A stretch of DNA of 64,000 bases from Ktedonobacter racemifer DSM 44963 (GTDB taxonomy: Bacteria > Chloroflexota > Ktedonobacteria > Ktedonobacterales > Ktedonobacteraceae). A program made the position numbers and the translations under genes. The DNA lies in the NCBI RefSeq assembly GCF_000178855.1, contig NZ_ADVG01000001.1, forward strand, positions 1,922,001-1,986,000, in the 5' to 3' direction. The notes below the pieces were generated by a model, which saw only the letters and a list, made by a program, of their open reading frames with translations, was not told the DNA's origin and did no database searches. Shown here in pieces: positions 8,363 through 18,312 of the stretch; position 1 is the first letter of the stretch; each line of letters begins with the position of its first letter.

Positions 8363-11044
8363 ATGGCGGAGTCACAGGACACTGGCAGCACTGAGCAGAA
8401 TCGTGCTCCCCAAACCACTACAACAACCAAGCTTCCCAAGGAACAAGAACATACAACCGTACAGGCAACCACTACCCGCGGGACAACGCGGCCCCTTGAT
8501 GCGCAAGAGGTCACTGAAGCGAGCAGTGATGCGCTCCAGCTCACGGTGATTGAGGGTCTCCAGGTCGGGCGAGGTGTCGCACGCATCGATCCATCACAAA
8601 TCGCGCGCCTGGGCTGTAAAGCAGGGGATATCGTGATGATTACGGGTTCACGCACGACCGCGGCCAAGGTCGTCCCCAGCGCGCTCACTGATCGCGGCCA
8701 GCCCACTATCCAGATGGATAGCCAGGTACGGCAGAATTGCGCCTCTGGCCTGGGTGAGCGCGTGACGGTCCGCAAGGCCAAAGTACGCGATGCGGAGAAG
8801 ATCACGCTCCTCCCACTAAGCGCGGGAACGCCAATCCAGGAGAGCGATCTGCAATACATCGCCCGCTACCTGGTCGGACTCCCTGTCACTATTGGCGATC
8901 TGCTGCGCATTGGCATGCCGGGAACCTCGCCACGCGAGTTCCTGATTATCAACACCTCGCCAGCCACACCCGCCTATGCGCTGCGCAAACGCGCCACCAG
9001 CGAGTTGCCCCCGATTGATCCACCTCAGCCAACAGCTGATGTTGAGGCCGTTCTGGTCCAACCAGGAACACTGGTACGAGCGCAGTCACGAGGCGCAACC
9101 AATCATGGTCCAGGGATTATCAGTTACGAGGATATTGGCGGCTTAGGCAAAGAGCTCCAGCGCATTCGCGAGATGATTGAGCTGCCCCTCAAGTATCCCG
9201 CCGTCTTTGATCGCCTTGGCGTCGAGCCTCCCAAGGGTGTCTTGCTCTATGGTCCTCCCGGAACCGGCAAAACCTTGATCGCGCGTGTCGTCGCCGCCGA
9301 GACCAATGCCGCCTTCTTCGTCATTAATGGGCCTGAAATTATCAATAAGTTCTATGGAGAGAGCGAGTCGCGCCTGCGTTCAGTCTTCCAGGAGGCCCAG
9401 CGCCAGGCTCCCAGCATTATCTTCATCGATGAACTTGATGCCCTGGCTCCTAAACGTGCCGAGAGCGGCGGCGAGGTCGAACGGCGCATCGTAGGACAGT
9501 TGTTGGCCCTGATGGATGGCCTGGCCTCTCGCGGCCAGATCGTGCTCATTGGCGCGACCAACCAGCCCAATGCTCTGGATCCCGCCATCCGCCGCCCAGG
9601 TCGTTTTGACCGCGAGATCGCCCTGCGCGTTCCCGACGTACGCGGGCGCACAGAGATCCTGAACATCCACAGCCGGGATGCCGCCATGGCCAGCGACATC
9701 GACTTTGCGCGCCTGGCACAACTGACGCCGGGCTTTGTAGGTGCTGACCTGGAGGCGCTCTGCCGCGAGGCCGCCATGATTGCCTTGCGACGTGTGCTTC
9801 CACATATCGATTATCAGCGAGGCTACATCCCCTATGAGACCCTGATCAACATGAGTATTACCATGGCTGACTTCCAGGCCGCGCTCCGCGAGATCGAACC
9901 CTCGACCACTCGCGAGGTCTATGTCGAGGTCAGCGAAACATCATGGGATGATATCGGTGGTCTGGAGGATATTAAACAGAACCTGACCGAGGGGGTCGAG
10001 TGGCCCCTGCGCTATCCCGACATCTATGCCAATGCCAAGGTCGAGCCACCACGCGGCGTCTTGCTCGCGGGTCCTCCTGGATCGGGTAAAACTTTGATCG
10101 CCCGGGCACTTGCCAATCAGTGTGAGGCGAATTTTATCTCCATCAAGGGGCCAGAACTGCTCTCGAAGTGGGTTGGTGAATCGGAGAAAGGCGTACGCGA
10201 AGTCTTCAGGCGTGCGAAACAGGCCGCGCCCTGCCTGGTCTTCTTCGACGAGATCGATGCCCTCGCACCCCGCCGTGGCAGCGGCATGGATGGCAACGTC
10301 GGCGACCGCCTGATCGCCCAGCTACTCACCGAAATGGATGGTATTGAGGGGCGCGAAGGCGTCATCGTCCTGGCGGCAACTAACCGCCCGGAACTCATCG
10401 ATCCTGCGATCCTGCGCCCGGGACGCTTTGACCTGGTCGTTGAACTGCGCTATCCCAACGAAGACGAGCGCCGCATGATCTTTGATGTGCATCTGCGCGG
10501 TCGACCCATTGCCTCTGAAGTGACCAGCGAAGAGCTGGCGCGTCTCACCGATGGACGTAGCGGCGCGGATATCGAGGCCATCTGTCGGCGCGCGGCCCTC
10601 CTCGCCCTGCGCGAATGGATCACGCCCCAACTCAATACGCTGCAACCAGCGACTGTTCCAGCTCAAGCAGCGGCGACGGCCGATGTCACAAATGCGCTAC
10701 ACGCAACCTCTGCCAGCTCTAATAGCCTGGCCCTGCTTCCCACCCAGGATACTACCCAGTTCCAGATTCGCGCCGAGCACTTTGCCCTCGCGATTGATGA
10801 GCAACGCGATCGCTATGATGTTCAGGAAAAGGCCGAGGAGAAACAGACCAAGCTTGAGAAGGGGCGCGAACGCTTCCTTGAGATGGCCGCAGGCCAGGAC
10901 CGGCTCTCAAACCTGCCAGCCCTGTCAGGCGCAGGCACATCCATGCTAGCCCTGAGTAACCCCATCTTCTGGGTACTCTCCCTTCTGCTCATCCTGGTCA
11001 TCGTCGCCGTCGTACTCTTACTACACGTCTCCGGACTCTTCTAA
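8363..11044 (+). CDS. CDC48/VCP-like double AAA ATPase with C-terminal membrane anchor
   Basis: Hexameric unfoldase of the CDC48/p97/VAT family, 893 residues. After a low-complexity start, residues ~55-150 match the CDC48 N-domain double-psi barrel (EGLQVGRGVARIDPSQI). Domain D1 has Walker A GPPGTGKT at residue 297 and Walker B IIFIDELDALAPKR, with arginine finger region RRPGRFDRE. Domain D2 has GPPGSGKT at residue 570, CLVFFDEIDALAPRRG and LRPGRFDLV. Unlike archaeal and eukaryotic CDC48, the protein ends in a hydrophobic helix (FWVLSLLLILVIVAVVLLLHV), which should tail-anchor the ATPase in the membrane. A coiled, charged linker (QEKAEEKQTKLEKGRERF) precedes the helix. It stands alone between two hairpins, so it is probably monocistronic. 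Confidence 0.93.
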   Translation: MAESQDTGSTEQNRAPQTTTTTKLPKEQEHTTVQATTTRGTTRPLDAQEVTEASSDALQLTVIEGLQVGRGVARIDPSQIARLGCKAGDIVMITGSRTTAAKVVPSALTDRGQPTIQMDSQVRQNCASGLGERVTVRKAKVRDAEKITLLPLSAGTPIQESDLQYIARYLVGLPVTIGDLLRIGMPGTSPREFLIINTSPATPAYALRKRATSELPPIDPPQPTADVEAVLVQPGTLVRAQSRGATNHGPGIISYEDIGGLGKELQRIREMIELPLKYPAVFDRLGVEPPKGVLLYGPPGTGKTLIARVVAAETNAAFFVINGPEIINKFYGESESRLRSVFQEAQRQAPSIIFIDELDALAPKRAESGGEVERRIVGQLLALMDGLASRGQIVLIGATNQPNALDPAIRRPGRFDREIALRVPDVRGRTEILNIHSRDAAMASDIDFARLAQLTPGFVGADLEALCREAAMIALRRVLPHIDYQRGYIPYETLINMSITMADFQAALREIEPSTTREVYVEVSETSWDDIGGLEDIKQNLTEGVEWPLRYPDIYANAKVEPPRGVLLAGPPGSGKTLIARALANQCEANFISIKGPELLSKWVGESEKGVREVFRRAKQAAPCLVFFDEIDALAPRRGSGMDGNVGDRLIAQLLTEMDGIEGREGVIVLAATNRPELIDPAILRPGRFDLVVELRYPNEDERRMIFDVHLRGRPIASEVTSEELARLTDGRSGADIEAICRRAALLALREWITPQLNTLQPATVPAQAAATADVTNALHATSASSNSLALLPTQDTTQFQIRAEHFALAIDEQRDRYDVQEKAEEKQTKLEKGRERFLEMAAGQDRLSNLPALSGAGTSMLALSNPIFWVLSLLLILVIVAVVLLLHVSGLF

Positions 11045-11104
11045 CGAGGATACTAGAAGCATACAACACGCGAACTTTTGCCCAGGCTAAGGATAGAAAT
11101 CCAA

Positions 11105-11185
11105 CCTCGCCCAGGTTAAAGGATGGAATGCGGGATGGCAGCCGGGGGCTGCCATCCCGCATTCCATCCTTTAACCTGGGCGAGG
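11105..11185. terminator. Giant perfect hairpin (39-bp stem) downstream of the CDC48 gene
   Basis: The arms 11105-11143 and 11147-11185 are perfect reverse complements with only a GGG loop. Near copies of part of the arm (gcccaggctaaggata) lie just upstream. There is no coding capacity. The position suggests transcription termination, but the length also allows a mobile palindromic element. Confidence 0.75.
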
Positions 11186-11401
11186 GCCGCAGGCGCGAGA
11201 AGTCAAGCACACACCTTGGTCCACTATTCCATTAAAATAGTAGCACCTAGTAGCACCCACAATCTCATCAAAAGAATAGTCTCAACATTTTTCATTGTGC
11301 ATCTATCAATGTTTCTATAGCATAATTTGAAAAAAGCCAGAAGAGACTAAAAGGCTGTGTATAAGCCAGAAAGCGGCTCAAGCATTGTAAGTACCATACA
11401 C

Positions 11402-11430
11402 TTACAATATATAGGCAACTATGCTATAAT
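11402..11430 (+). promoter_or_regulatory. Sigma-70-like promoter for the small gene and sensor kinase
   Basis: TTACAA at 11402-11407, a 17-base spacer and a perfect TATAAT at 11425-11430, 43 bases before the start codon at 11474. Confidence 0.65.
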
Positions 11431-11473
11431 AAAAAAGGAGAGCGTTTTTTTCAACAGGTGAAGGGAGCGAACA

Positions 11474-11848
11474 GTGTCATACTTACCTGACAACTCCTCT
11501 TCCATCTCTCGTGAGCAAGTTACTGAGGCATTCCTGAAGGCCATCAGCCTGATTGACAAGCGAGTCTATCCCTATCTGGGGAGAGCGACCACGCGCGTGC
11601 TGGTTCAGGGAGCTGCCAAAAGAGTTATGGATAAACATCCCTTCCTTGGGTGTCTTATTAAACGGCCTTATACCGATATTCATCCATCTGCCATCCAGGA
11701 AGAACTCTCAGGCGTCACCCCAACCGAGCTCGCCATCGGTCTCAATGACCTTCTTGACGAATGCTTCGCTGGCTTACGAGAATTGACAGGAGACCTTATT
11801 GTGCCACACCTGCACGAGGAAGTAACCCAGCAACTACGGCAACTCTAG
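11474..11848 (+). CDS. Conserved-looking small protein of unknown function upstream of a sensor kinase
   Basis: I do not recognise this 124-residue, probably soluble, alpha-helical protein. It starts with GTG at 11474, supported by AAGGGA eight bases upstream and a clear promoter. No signal peptide, membrane segment or cysteine-based metal site is visible. It is followed after 18 bases by the histidine kinase gene on the same strand, so the two are very likely cotranscribed. It could be an accessory or sensory partner of the kinase. That role is inferred from context only. Confidence 0.7.
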   Translation: MSYLPDNSSSISREQVTEAFLKAISLIDKRVYPYLGRATTRVLVQGAAKRVMDKHPFLGCLIKRPYTDIHPSAIQEELSGVTPTELAIGLNDLLDECFAGLRELTGDLIVPHLHEEVTQQLRQL

Positions 11849-11866
11849 TAGCAGCAAGGAAAGAGC

Positions 11867-13648
11867 ATGGAGAGCAGCGTGCAATCGGAAATGCAATCCC
11901 AGGCAGGCGCGATTCGCTCTTCCACTGGACAGAACGCGGATCGCCTGGTTCATATCCGTGAAGAGATAGTATATCTCAATACTATCGGAAAGCGCTTCGT
12001 TGCGGCGTTTGATCGCTTTCAAGTCCACCGTGCCCTGCTTGCGGCCCTACAAGAGATCTATAGTTTCACTGCCTGCTGTATCTTGCTCAAAGGCCCTCCC
12101 AACCAGCTCTTCATTATCCCATCCTATCCCCTGAGCACACCCTTGCTCGAAGCCATGATTCACCGGATTACCAGCGCGGCTCATGTCATGGATTTTCCCC
12201 ATATCGATGAGAAACAACTCGCGGCAACCGCCTACCTGGATGCCCCCGATGAACTGGCACAACCTCGCGCGCGAAAAGGCGACTCAGGAGAGACCGTCGG
12301 CTCTTGCCTCAACATCCCTTTAACGGTCGAAAGCCACATCATCGGACTGCTTAGCCTCTTTGATGAACAGCCCGGCGCCTTCGACACCAACCTGCTCCAG
12401 CTTACCGCGATGATCGCCGATTATGCCGCTATCGCACTGGAGAATGTGCGTCTACGCGAACGGGAGAATGCACTCTGGCGACAAGCAGAGCTTGAGCGCC
12501 AGCGCCTGGAGTTGGTCATTCGCAGTATGGCTGAAGGCCTGCTGATCACCGATGCAGAAGGGGCGGTTACCTCCCTCAATCAATCCGCCAGGCATATGCT
12601 TGGGCAAGCGAATGTCCATTTTCAACTCAACATCCCCCTGCACGAACTGGCTAAAGAAAACGCTGTTCCCTGGCTCGAACGCCTGGCAGATACTGCTCAA
12701 GAAGCCCTGCAAGGGAAAACGGTGACGAATCAAGAACTCTTTATTGGCGAGGGTAACGAAACCGTACCATTGACGCTCCATGTGAGCGCCGCACCACTCT
12801 ATGCCGCAGATGATGTCACTTCTCCCCCGATAGGGATTGTGGCCGTGCTCAACGATGTGACCTCGATGAAACAGGTTGAACGCCTGAAAGATGAGTTTGT
12901 CTCCGTCGTCTCACATGAGCTACGCACTCCGCTAACAGCGATCAAAGGCTATACGCAACACCTGGTACGACGCGTTGAACGACGCCTGCGCAAGCTACGT
13001 GGCACGCCTCCACAACTCAATCCTCTGCCCACACCCGAGCCGCCTGAGAGCTATGACTTGCGCAGCCTGAACATCATTCAGAGCCAGACAGAGCATCTGG
13101 AACGCCTGGTCAATGATCTGCTGGATCTCTCACAACTCCAATGGGGCCAGCTACAACTACAATACGAAGAGTTTTACCTGACCGACCTGCTCAATGAATA
13201 TGTCCATACCATCCAAAATAGCGCCGAGCAACATACACTCTACCTGGATATTCAGACACGTGATACACGTATCATTGCCGACCGCAAGCGGATTGGACAG
13301 GTCATCGGCAATATTCTGGATAATGCGATCAAGTACTCCCCCAATGGAGGAAAGGTTACTGTACGCCTGCAAAGACAGCAAGGGGAGTTCCTGGTGAGTA
13401 TCATTGATGAGGGCATTGGGGTTAGTCTCGAGCACTACGACCACATCTTCGAACGCTTCTACCGCGTCCACAACACCTCAACCCAACAATATTCGGGCAT
13501 CGGGCTGGGTCTCTTTGTGACCAGAGAAATTATCACGCGGCATGGAGGACGTATCTGGTTTACGAATAATCAACATATTGGCACAACCTTCTACTTTACC
13601 CTGCCACCAACCACGCGCACGGCTTCGCACGAACTGCGCAACCACTAG
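11867..13648 (+). CDS. GAF-PAS sensor histidine kinase (orphan, cytosolic)
   Basis: A 593-residue two-component sensor without membrane helices. Residues ~45-195 form a GAF-like domain (DRFQVHRALLAALQEIYSF to IADYAAIALENV). A PAS domain follows (SMAEGLLITDAEGAVTSLN). The dimerisation box is SHELRTPLTAIKGY with phospho-acceptor His350, and the HATPase domain carries the N box (IGNILDNAIKYS), DEGIGV and GIGLGLFV. All catalytic boxes look intact. No response regulator lies nearby, so the partner must be encoded elsewhere. GAF and PAS domains suggest sensing of an internal ligand or redox state. Confidence 0.93.
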   Translation: MESSVQSEMQSQAGAIRSSTGQNADRLVHIREEIVYLNTIGKRFVAAFDRFQVHRALLAALQEIYSFTACCILLKGPPNQLFIIPSYPLSTPLLEAMIHRITSAAHVMDFPHIDEKQLAATAYLDAPDELAQPRARKGDSGETVGSCLNIPLTVESHIIGLLSLFDEQPGAFDTNLLQLTAMIADYAAIALENVRLRERENALWRQAELERQRLELVIRSMAEGLLITDAEGAVTSLNQSARHMLGQANVHFQLNIPLHELAKENAVPWLERLADTAQEALQGKTVTNQELFIGEGNETVPLTLHVSAAPLYAADDVTSPPIGIVAVLNDVTSMKQVERLKDEFVSVVSHELRTPLTAIKGYTQHLVRRVERRLRKLRGTPPQLNPLPTPEPPESYDLRSLNIIQSQTEHLERLVNDLLDLSQLQWGQLQLQYEEFYLTDLLNEYVHTIQNSAEQHTLYLDIQTRDTRIIADRKRIGQVIGNILDNAIKYSPNGGKVTVRLQRQQGEFLVSIIDEGIGVSLEHYDHIFERFYRVHNTSTQQYSGIGLGLFVTREIITRHGGRIWFTNNQHIGTTFYFTLPPTTRTASHELRNH

Positions 13649-13837
13649 AGAGTGTAGGGTCCATGCTGGTATGGACTTGAGGCCCACGCTTCTCGTTGGC
13701 GTGCTCGCAGACCAATAAACCACTACCCCCACCAGAATTGCGGCAAGGGTGCCCTCGGCTTGAGCCGTAGAGAGGAATTGCCGCGAATGCCACAGGTACA
13801 ATTGGACACTACTACCGTTTAGTGGTAAAATGTGTGT

Positions 13838-14942
13838 ATGCAGATACAACGAACCGTTCCCATTGTTATAGAGCCTGACAGCGACCTTGAGCACACTATT
13901 GATGGGTTTCGGGAGGTGCAACATGCCCTCTCTGAACCGTGTTTCAATGGTGGGAAACCTCTTGGTGCTCTCGCGTTGCAACGGGCGTGTTACCATCAGG
14001 TGAAAGGTTCGCTCTCGGCACAAATGACGATCTCTGCTATTCGTCTTGTCTCCGCCGCCTATGCTTCTGGAACGTCCAACAAGAAACCTGCACAACGCCC
14101 CTTTCTCTTCAAGAAAGCCCGCCCGTGCGTTGTTCCTGGTCGGAAAGCGTGGGCGTGACGCTGATTTTCGCAGGGACGGCACCCTCTCCATCTGGACCGT
14201 GGCGGGGCGCAAACATCTGACCTACTCCATTCCTCAAGACTTCAAGACCGCCTTTGAGAAAGCTCTTGAGATTGATAGCCTTACGGTCATCAAACGCGAC
14301 GGCAAGCTCATTGGGCGTGTGACGCTCACGCTCGACGCCCCAGAACCTCAAGGCATTCTCCCGGTAGGCATTGACCTCAATGAGACAAATGCCCTTGTCG
14401 CCGTTGACCCCGATGGGCGCACCCTCTTTGTGAGTGGGAAAGACATCAAAGTCAAAAACCGACGTACCGCCAAGACCCGCACTCGTCTCCAGCGCAAACA
14501 CGCGACCCGTAAGGCAGAGAAGAAGGATACACGCAGTATTCGGCGTCTTCTCAAACGGCTTGGTCGCACACAACGCAATCGTACCCGCACCTTTGCCCAA
14601 CAAACAGCCAAGCACCTGATCACCTTTGCCCCTGAGAATGCCGTGCTCGTCCTTGAGGACTTGCATATGCCCAAACCAGAGAAGGGCAAGCTCAGGGGCA
14701 AGGCACTTCGACGTCGAATGTCGCTGTGGCAACGACGCCTCATCCGCACCTGTGTGGAGAACAAAGCACAGGAATGTGGGCTGAGTGTCACTCAGGTAAA
14801 CCCTGCCTACACGAGTAAGAATTGTTCTCGTTGTGGCTTGCGTGGGATGCGCAAACGTCATGCCTTCTCCTGCCCTCACTGTGGTCACACGGACCATGCT
14901 GATGTGAATGCGGCGGTAGTGCGCCGTTTCGGCGTACATTAA
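13838..14942 (+). pseudogene. tnpB: TnpB (RNA-guided nuclease of IS200/IS605-type element), single frameshift
   Basis: The N-terminal part (MQIQRTVPIVIEPDSDLEHT, ALALQRACYHQVKG) and the C-terminal part lie in different frames that meet near 14120-14130. Restored, the protein has the RuvC-I Asp (GIDLNETNALVAVD), RuvC-II Glu (VLVLEDLHMP), the zinc ribbon CSRCG / CPHCG and RuvC-III Asp (HADVNAAV). TnpB is an RNA-guided DNA endonuclease that uses an omega/re-RNA from its own 3' end. No transposase TnpA accompanies it. The C-terminus reaches TAA at 14942 slightly earlier than usual, and the 3' RNA region is interrupted by the group II intron relic. Confidence 0.85.
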
Positions 14943-15063
14943 ATTTCTTCCGTAGGAAGATGGGGTTGAGAGTGATAACCTCAAGGACATTCGGCCTACT
15001 TGGCGAGGAAACTCAAAGAGGAAAATAGCATGTCGGAAAAGCGGTTAAACGCGAAGGTATGTA

Positions 15064-15550
15064 GTGTGATGCACCGCGAGTCCTGTACGTATGGTGAAAC
15101 CTAGACTGGCTGAACCTCAGTTTCCAGTGGTCTAAGCATTGGCTCATCGCAGCATACCTGTGGCGATGTCATTGGAATACACGCCTTTTCAGTGCGGGCG
15201 TGGAATACTCTCTCCAATGAACGACCAGTAATGAACTGGCTCAAGGAAACGAACGAGGCACCTAAACGTACTTAACGTTTGATGTGCGCAAATGCGGGAT
15301 CGTCTACGGGTGCGAGCCTATGACGACGGAGCTTCCATAGTACTCAAACGATCAAGGTAATGCTTGATACAAGGGGAAGGGAAGCAGGGAGTATTGTCGC
15401 AGATGGAGCGGTGCGCGAGATGCGTTATGCCTACCTCCATGAAACGACAAGAAACCGGAGAGCCGGATGCGCGGAAATCGCGCACGTCCTGGTTCGGGAA
15501 GGGGCGGATGAAAACGTACCGCAGGGCAACGCGTCAGCCGCCTACTTCAC
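15064..15550 (+). ncRNA. Group II intron relic without an intron-encoded protein
   Basis: The 3' end is well defined. Domain V lies at 15460-15495, beginning GAGCCGGATGCGC and ending GTTC with a GAAA-containing loop. Domain VI at 15498-15548 pairs GAAG+GGGCGG with CCGCCT-A-CTTC, leaving A15544 as the bulged branch point, and the intron would end in AC at 15550. Domain I-type sequence (CCTAAACGTA near 15261) lies upstream. The 5' end is uncertain; GTGTG at 15064-15068 fits the GUGYG rule. No reverse transcriptase is present. Domain V carries one extra T in the GTCC-T-GGTTC arm compared with the usual form, so splicing activity is doubtful. It sits in the 3' region of the preceding TnpB element. 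Confidence 0.6.
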
Positions 15551-15662
15551 AACATTCGCAACCGCTTTACTGCCTTTCGGGGTAGTGGGCTGCTGTCAAT
15601 CAGCCCTGAAGCCCAGTCCTAGGATGTGGGCAAGCCCTTGCATTCATGTATGGGGTTATTGA

Positions 15663-16199
15663 CTAAAAAGCTTTCAATAAATCAGCGGGGGACGAGCCAA
15701 AGTGGTCATTGACATATGAGTGACCATAGGGTGTGAAATGGATGCTGGCCCAGGTGGACCGTAGGATCTGGATATTGCGCAGAATACGTGCCTCGCCCCA
15801 AAGTGGATAGAGCAAATCGCGCAAAGCAAGCACAACATCGCTCGTGCTACTAACAAGAATGCCACAACAGACCACCAGTCCGATAAACAGAGGATGGTGA
15901 GGTACAATAAACGGACTGAGAGGGGTAAAGAAGCCAATGTAGAGCACACTTCCAGAGACCAGCGCCGGGACAAGCGCGTTTAACCAGGTGAAGAACACGG
16001 AAGGCTTGTGCAAGACCATAAAGGAGACACCAAGGGGACCAATTGCCCACCCGATCACAGGCTCCCGCCGTAGTAAAAGCACCAGGAGATGTGCTAAGCG
16101 GAAAGAGATTATCCAGAAGACGGCAAGCAGGACGGCTCCCAGCGGATATACCACCTGGAGGTGCAGGACATTCATAAGCATAACTGCTAATGCTGGCAT
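15663..16199 (-). CDS. Small polytopic membrane protein of unknown function
   Basis: A 178-residue protein with about four hydrophobic helices (for example VVYPLGAVLLAVFWIISFRLA and LFIGLVVCCGILVSSTSDVVLAL) and a basic, soluble tail. I do not recognise the family. The start ATG at 16199 is preceded on the minus strand by GAGGG. It stands alone between the intron relic and the tRNA gene. Confidence 0.6.
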   Translation of the reverse strand: MPALAVMLMNVLHLQVVYPLGAVLLAVFWIISFRLAHLLVLLLRREPVIGWAIGPLGVSFMVLHKPSVFFTWLNALVPALVSGSVLYIGFFTPLSPFIVPHHPLFIGLVVCCGILVSSTSDVVLALRDLLYPLWGEARILRNIQILRSTWASIHFTPYGHSYVNDHFGSSPADLLKAF

Positions 16200-16462
16200 A
16201 GCATACCCTCGCCCAAAACGCGGTCAGAAAGTCCTCGCATGAAGACAAGAACCCGCCGAAACCAGTAGTGTGTATCTATTATTATAAGCTATAAATTCGA
16301 GGGAAGCAATTGCAACAGCCCAAAAAGGATAGAAAAACAAGAATATAGCTCACAAAAAGAGGTAAAGACATTTTCAGGAAAAATGTGGGAGCAGCGTAAC
16401 CATGCAAAGAAGAACAAACAAGAGAAGAAGAGGTAAAGTAGTTGCAAAAGGGGGATTAAAAA

Positions 16463-16534
16463 TGGGCGCTACTGGGATCGAACCAGTGGCCTCTTCGGTG
16501 TGAACGAAGCGCTCTCCCGCTGAGCTAAGCGCCC
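16463..16534 (-). tRNA. tRNA-Val (anticodon CAC)
   Basis: The minus strand folds into a full cloverleaf: acceptor GGGCGCT/AGCGCCC, D stem GCTC/GAGC, anticodon stem CTTCG/CGAAG around loop TTCACAC (anticodon CAC, reading GTG), and T stem ACTGG/CCAGT with loop TTCGATC. Discriminator A is followed by no encoded CCA. Confidence 0.96.
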
Positions 16535-16797
16535 TAATTGCTGACGTCGTCATAGTAACATCTATGCAGCTATTTGTCAAGCAATTTTTATCTTCAAATT
16601 ATCGCCCTCACGCTCCCCAATTGCCTCAGCTTGTGGAGGCACCTATGCTTAAAAGAGAAATCAACAGTTCATCAAAAGAGAGGAGAATGGAGTCAAAAAA
16701 CAGCACATGGCACACATTCCTTTCTCATTGACATCAGGGAAGAAATGTTCTCAAATAATTATGTAAAAGAAGCTCATGGTGTAAAAAGGACTTTCAA

Positions 16798-17938
16798 GTG
16801 ATTTGTGCGCACAAAATTCGCCTCCATCCTACCAAGGAGCAAACGCTCTATTTTGCGAAAGCCGCTGGAATTACACGGTTTACATGGAACTGGGCGTTGG
16901 CTGAGTGGAATCAGCAATATGAGGTGGGCGAGAAACCGACCGTATTGAAACTGAAAAAACAGTTCAACGAGATCCGGAGGGAGCGTTTTCCTTGGACGTG
17001 GGAGGTCACCAAGAATGCCTCGGACCAGCCCTTTTTGGATTTGGGCAAAGCCTGGACCGCCTTCTTCGAGGGTCGGGCGCACCGTCCTCGTTTCAAGAGC
17101 CAAAAGCGCAGTAAGCCGAGCTTTTATCTGGCCAATGATCAGATGGAACTCGGTGACCACCGCGTTTGGATCCCCAAACTTGGATGGGTGAATATGTCGG
17201 AAAATCTCAGATGGAAAGGGAAAGTGACCGGAGCGCGAATAACGCGCACGGCGGATTGGTGGTTTATCTCGATCGCGGTAGAAGTCCCCAATGATCACCC
17301 AATCAAGCGCTCCGCTGCCATTGGCATAGATGTCGGCTTGAACCGGTTGGCAACCTTGAGTACTGGTGAGGGATTTGAGAACCAAAAATGCCTCAGCACC
17401 GCACTCAAAAAGCTGCGTCAGGCCAATAAACGTCTCCATCGGCGCAAGCCAGACTCCAAAAACCGGGAGAAAGCGCGTCGTCAAGTGGCTCGCCTCCACT
17501 ATCGCATTACCTGCCTACGCGATGATGTGCTCCACAAGCTCACAACGAGGCTCGCCAATAGCTATGGGATCATTGGCGTGGAGGATCTCAACCGGAAGCG
17601 GGTTGCTCAAAAATCGCAAACTGGCTCGCTCGTTCTCTGATGCCTCCCTTGGCAAACTTTTGAACCTGCTCACCAGCAAAGTTGAACAACGCGGCGGGCA
17701 GGTGGTAAAGGTGGGGCGCTTCTTCCCCTCAAGCAAAACCTGCCATGCTTGTGGCTGGAAGTGGGAAGAGATGCAACTTTCTGATCGGGCGTTCCACTGC
17801 CAGAATCCCCAGTGCGCCTACTCTCAGTTTGAGCAGGATAGAGACTCGAATGCGAGCCTCAATATTCTCTTTGAAGCCCTACGCTTGATCGGGCTGATTG
17901 ATCAGGCCGCTCTCGATACTGGCTCGGGCGGAGCGTAA
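16798..17938 (+). pseudogene. tnpB: TnpB of an IS605/IS1341-type element, single frameshift
   Basis: It begins with GTG at 16798 after AAAAGGA. The first frame carries the N-terminal helix-turn-helix (TRFTWNWALAEWNQQY), RuvC-I Asp (IGIDVGLNRLA) and RuvC-II Glu (GVEDLN). A frame change near 17595-17610 leads to the second frame with LKNRKLARSFSDASLG, the zinc ribbon CHACG and RuvC-III (DRDSNASLNI). The protein is broken as sequenced. The 3' flank at about 17994-18010 keeps the GAAGCAGGAAC motif shared with other TnpB elements here, probably the end of the guide-RNA scaffold. No TnpA is present. Confidence 0.85.
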
Positions 17939-18105
17939 AAGTCGCCTGTGGACTTGGGGTAAGACCAAAGGGCTTCAGCTTGGAGGCACCTGGGAGGGAA
18001 GCAGGAACAACGAAAGATGCGGTAGAGCTATGCATGCATACGTTTTACTACATTAATTGGAGCAGAGAGCTAATCTTATGACCACATAAGCAGAGGGGGC
18101 CACTT

Positions 18106-18225
18106 ATGTCACGCATATCCGCCGGGCGAGGAGTTAGCAAATGGCTGATCAGTACAGTGCTCGTTCCTGCATTGATCCTTGTTGTTCGTCGCCAGCTCGA
18201 ACGTTTCGTCCAACGACATATCTAA
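18106..18225 (+). CDS. 39-residue single-span membrane peptide (candidate)
   Basis: The ATG at 18106 follows AGAGGGGG with a suitable gap. The peptide has a basic N-terminus (MSRISAGRGVSK), one hydrophobic helix (WLISTVLVPALILVV) and a basic tail (RRQLERFVQRHI). This is the layout of small regulatory membrane proteins or type I toxins, but no function can be assigned. It is too short for routine gene calling. Confidence 0.45.
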   Translation: MSRISAGRGVSKWLISTVLVPALILVVRRQLERFVQRHI

Positions 18226-18312
18226 TCCATACGCCACGGTGGCTGAGCCTGGCGCTTTTGTATGATATACTGAGGGACAGAAGTAATTTCTTGTTCTTTG
18301 GAGATAGTATCT

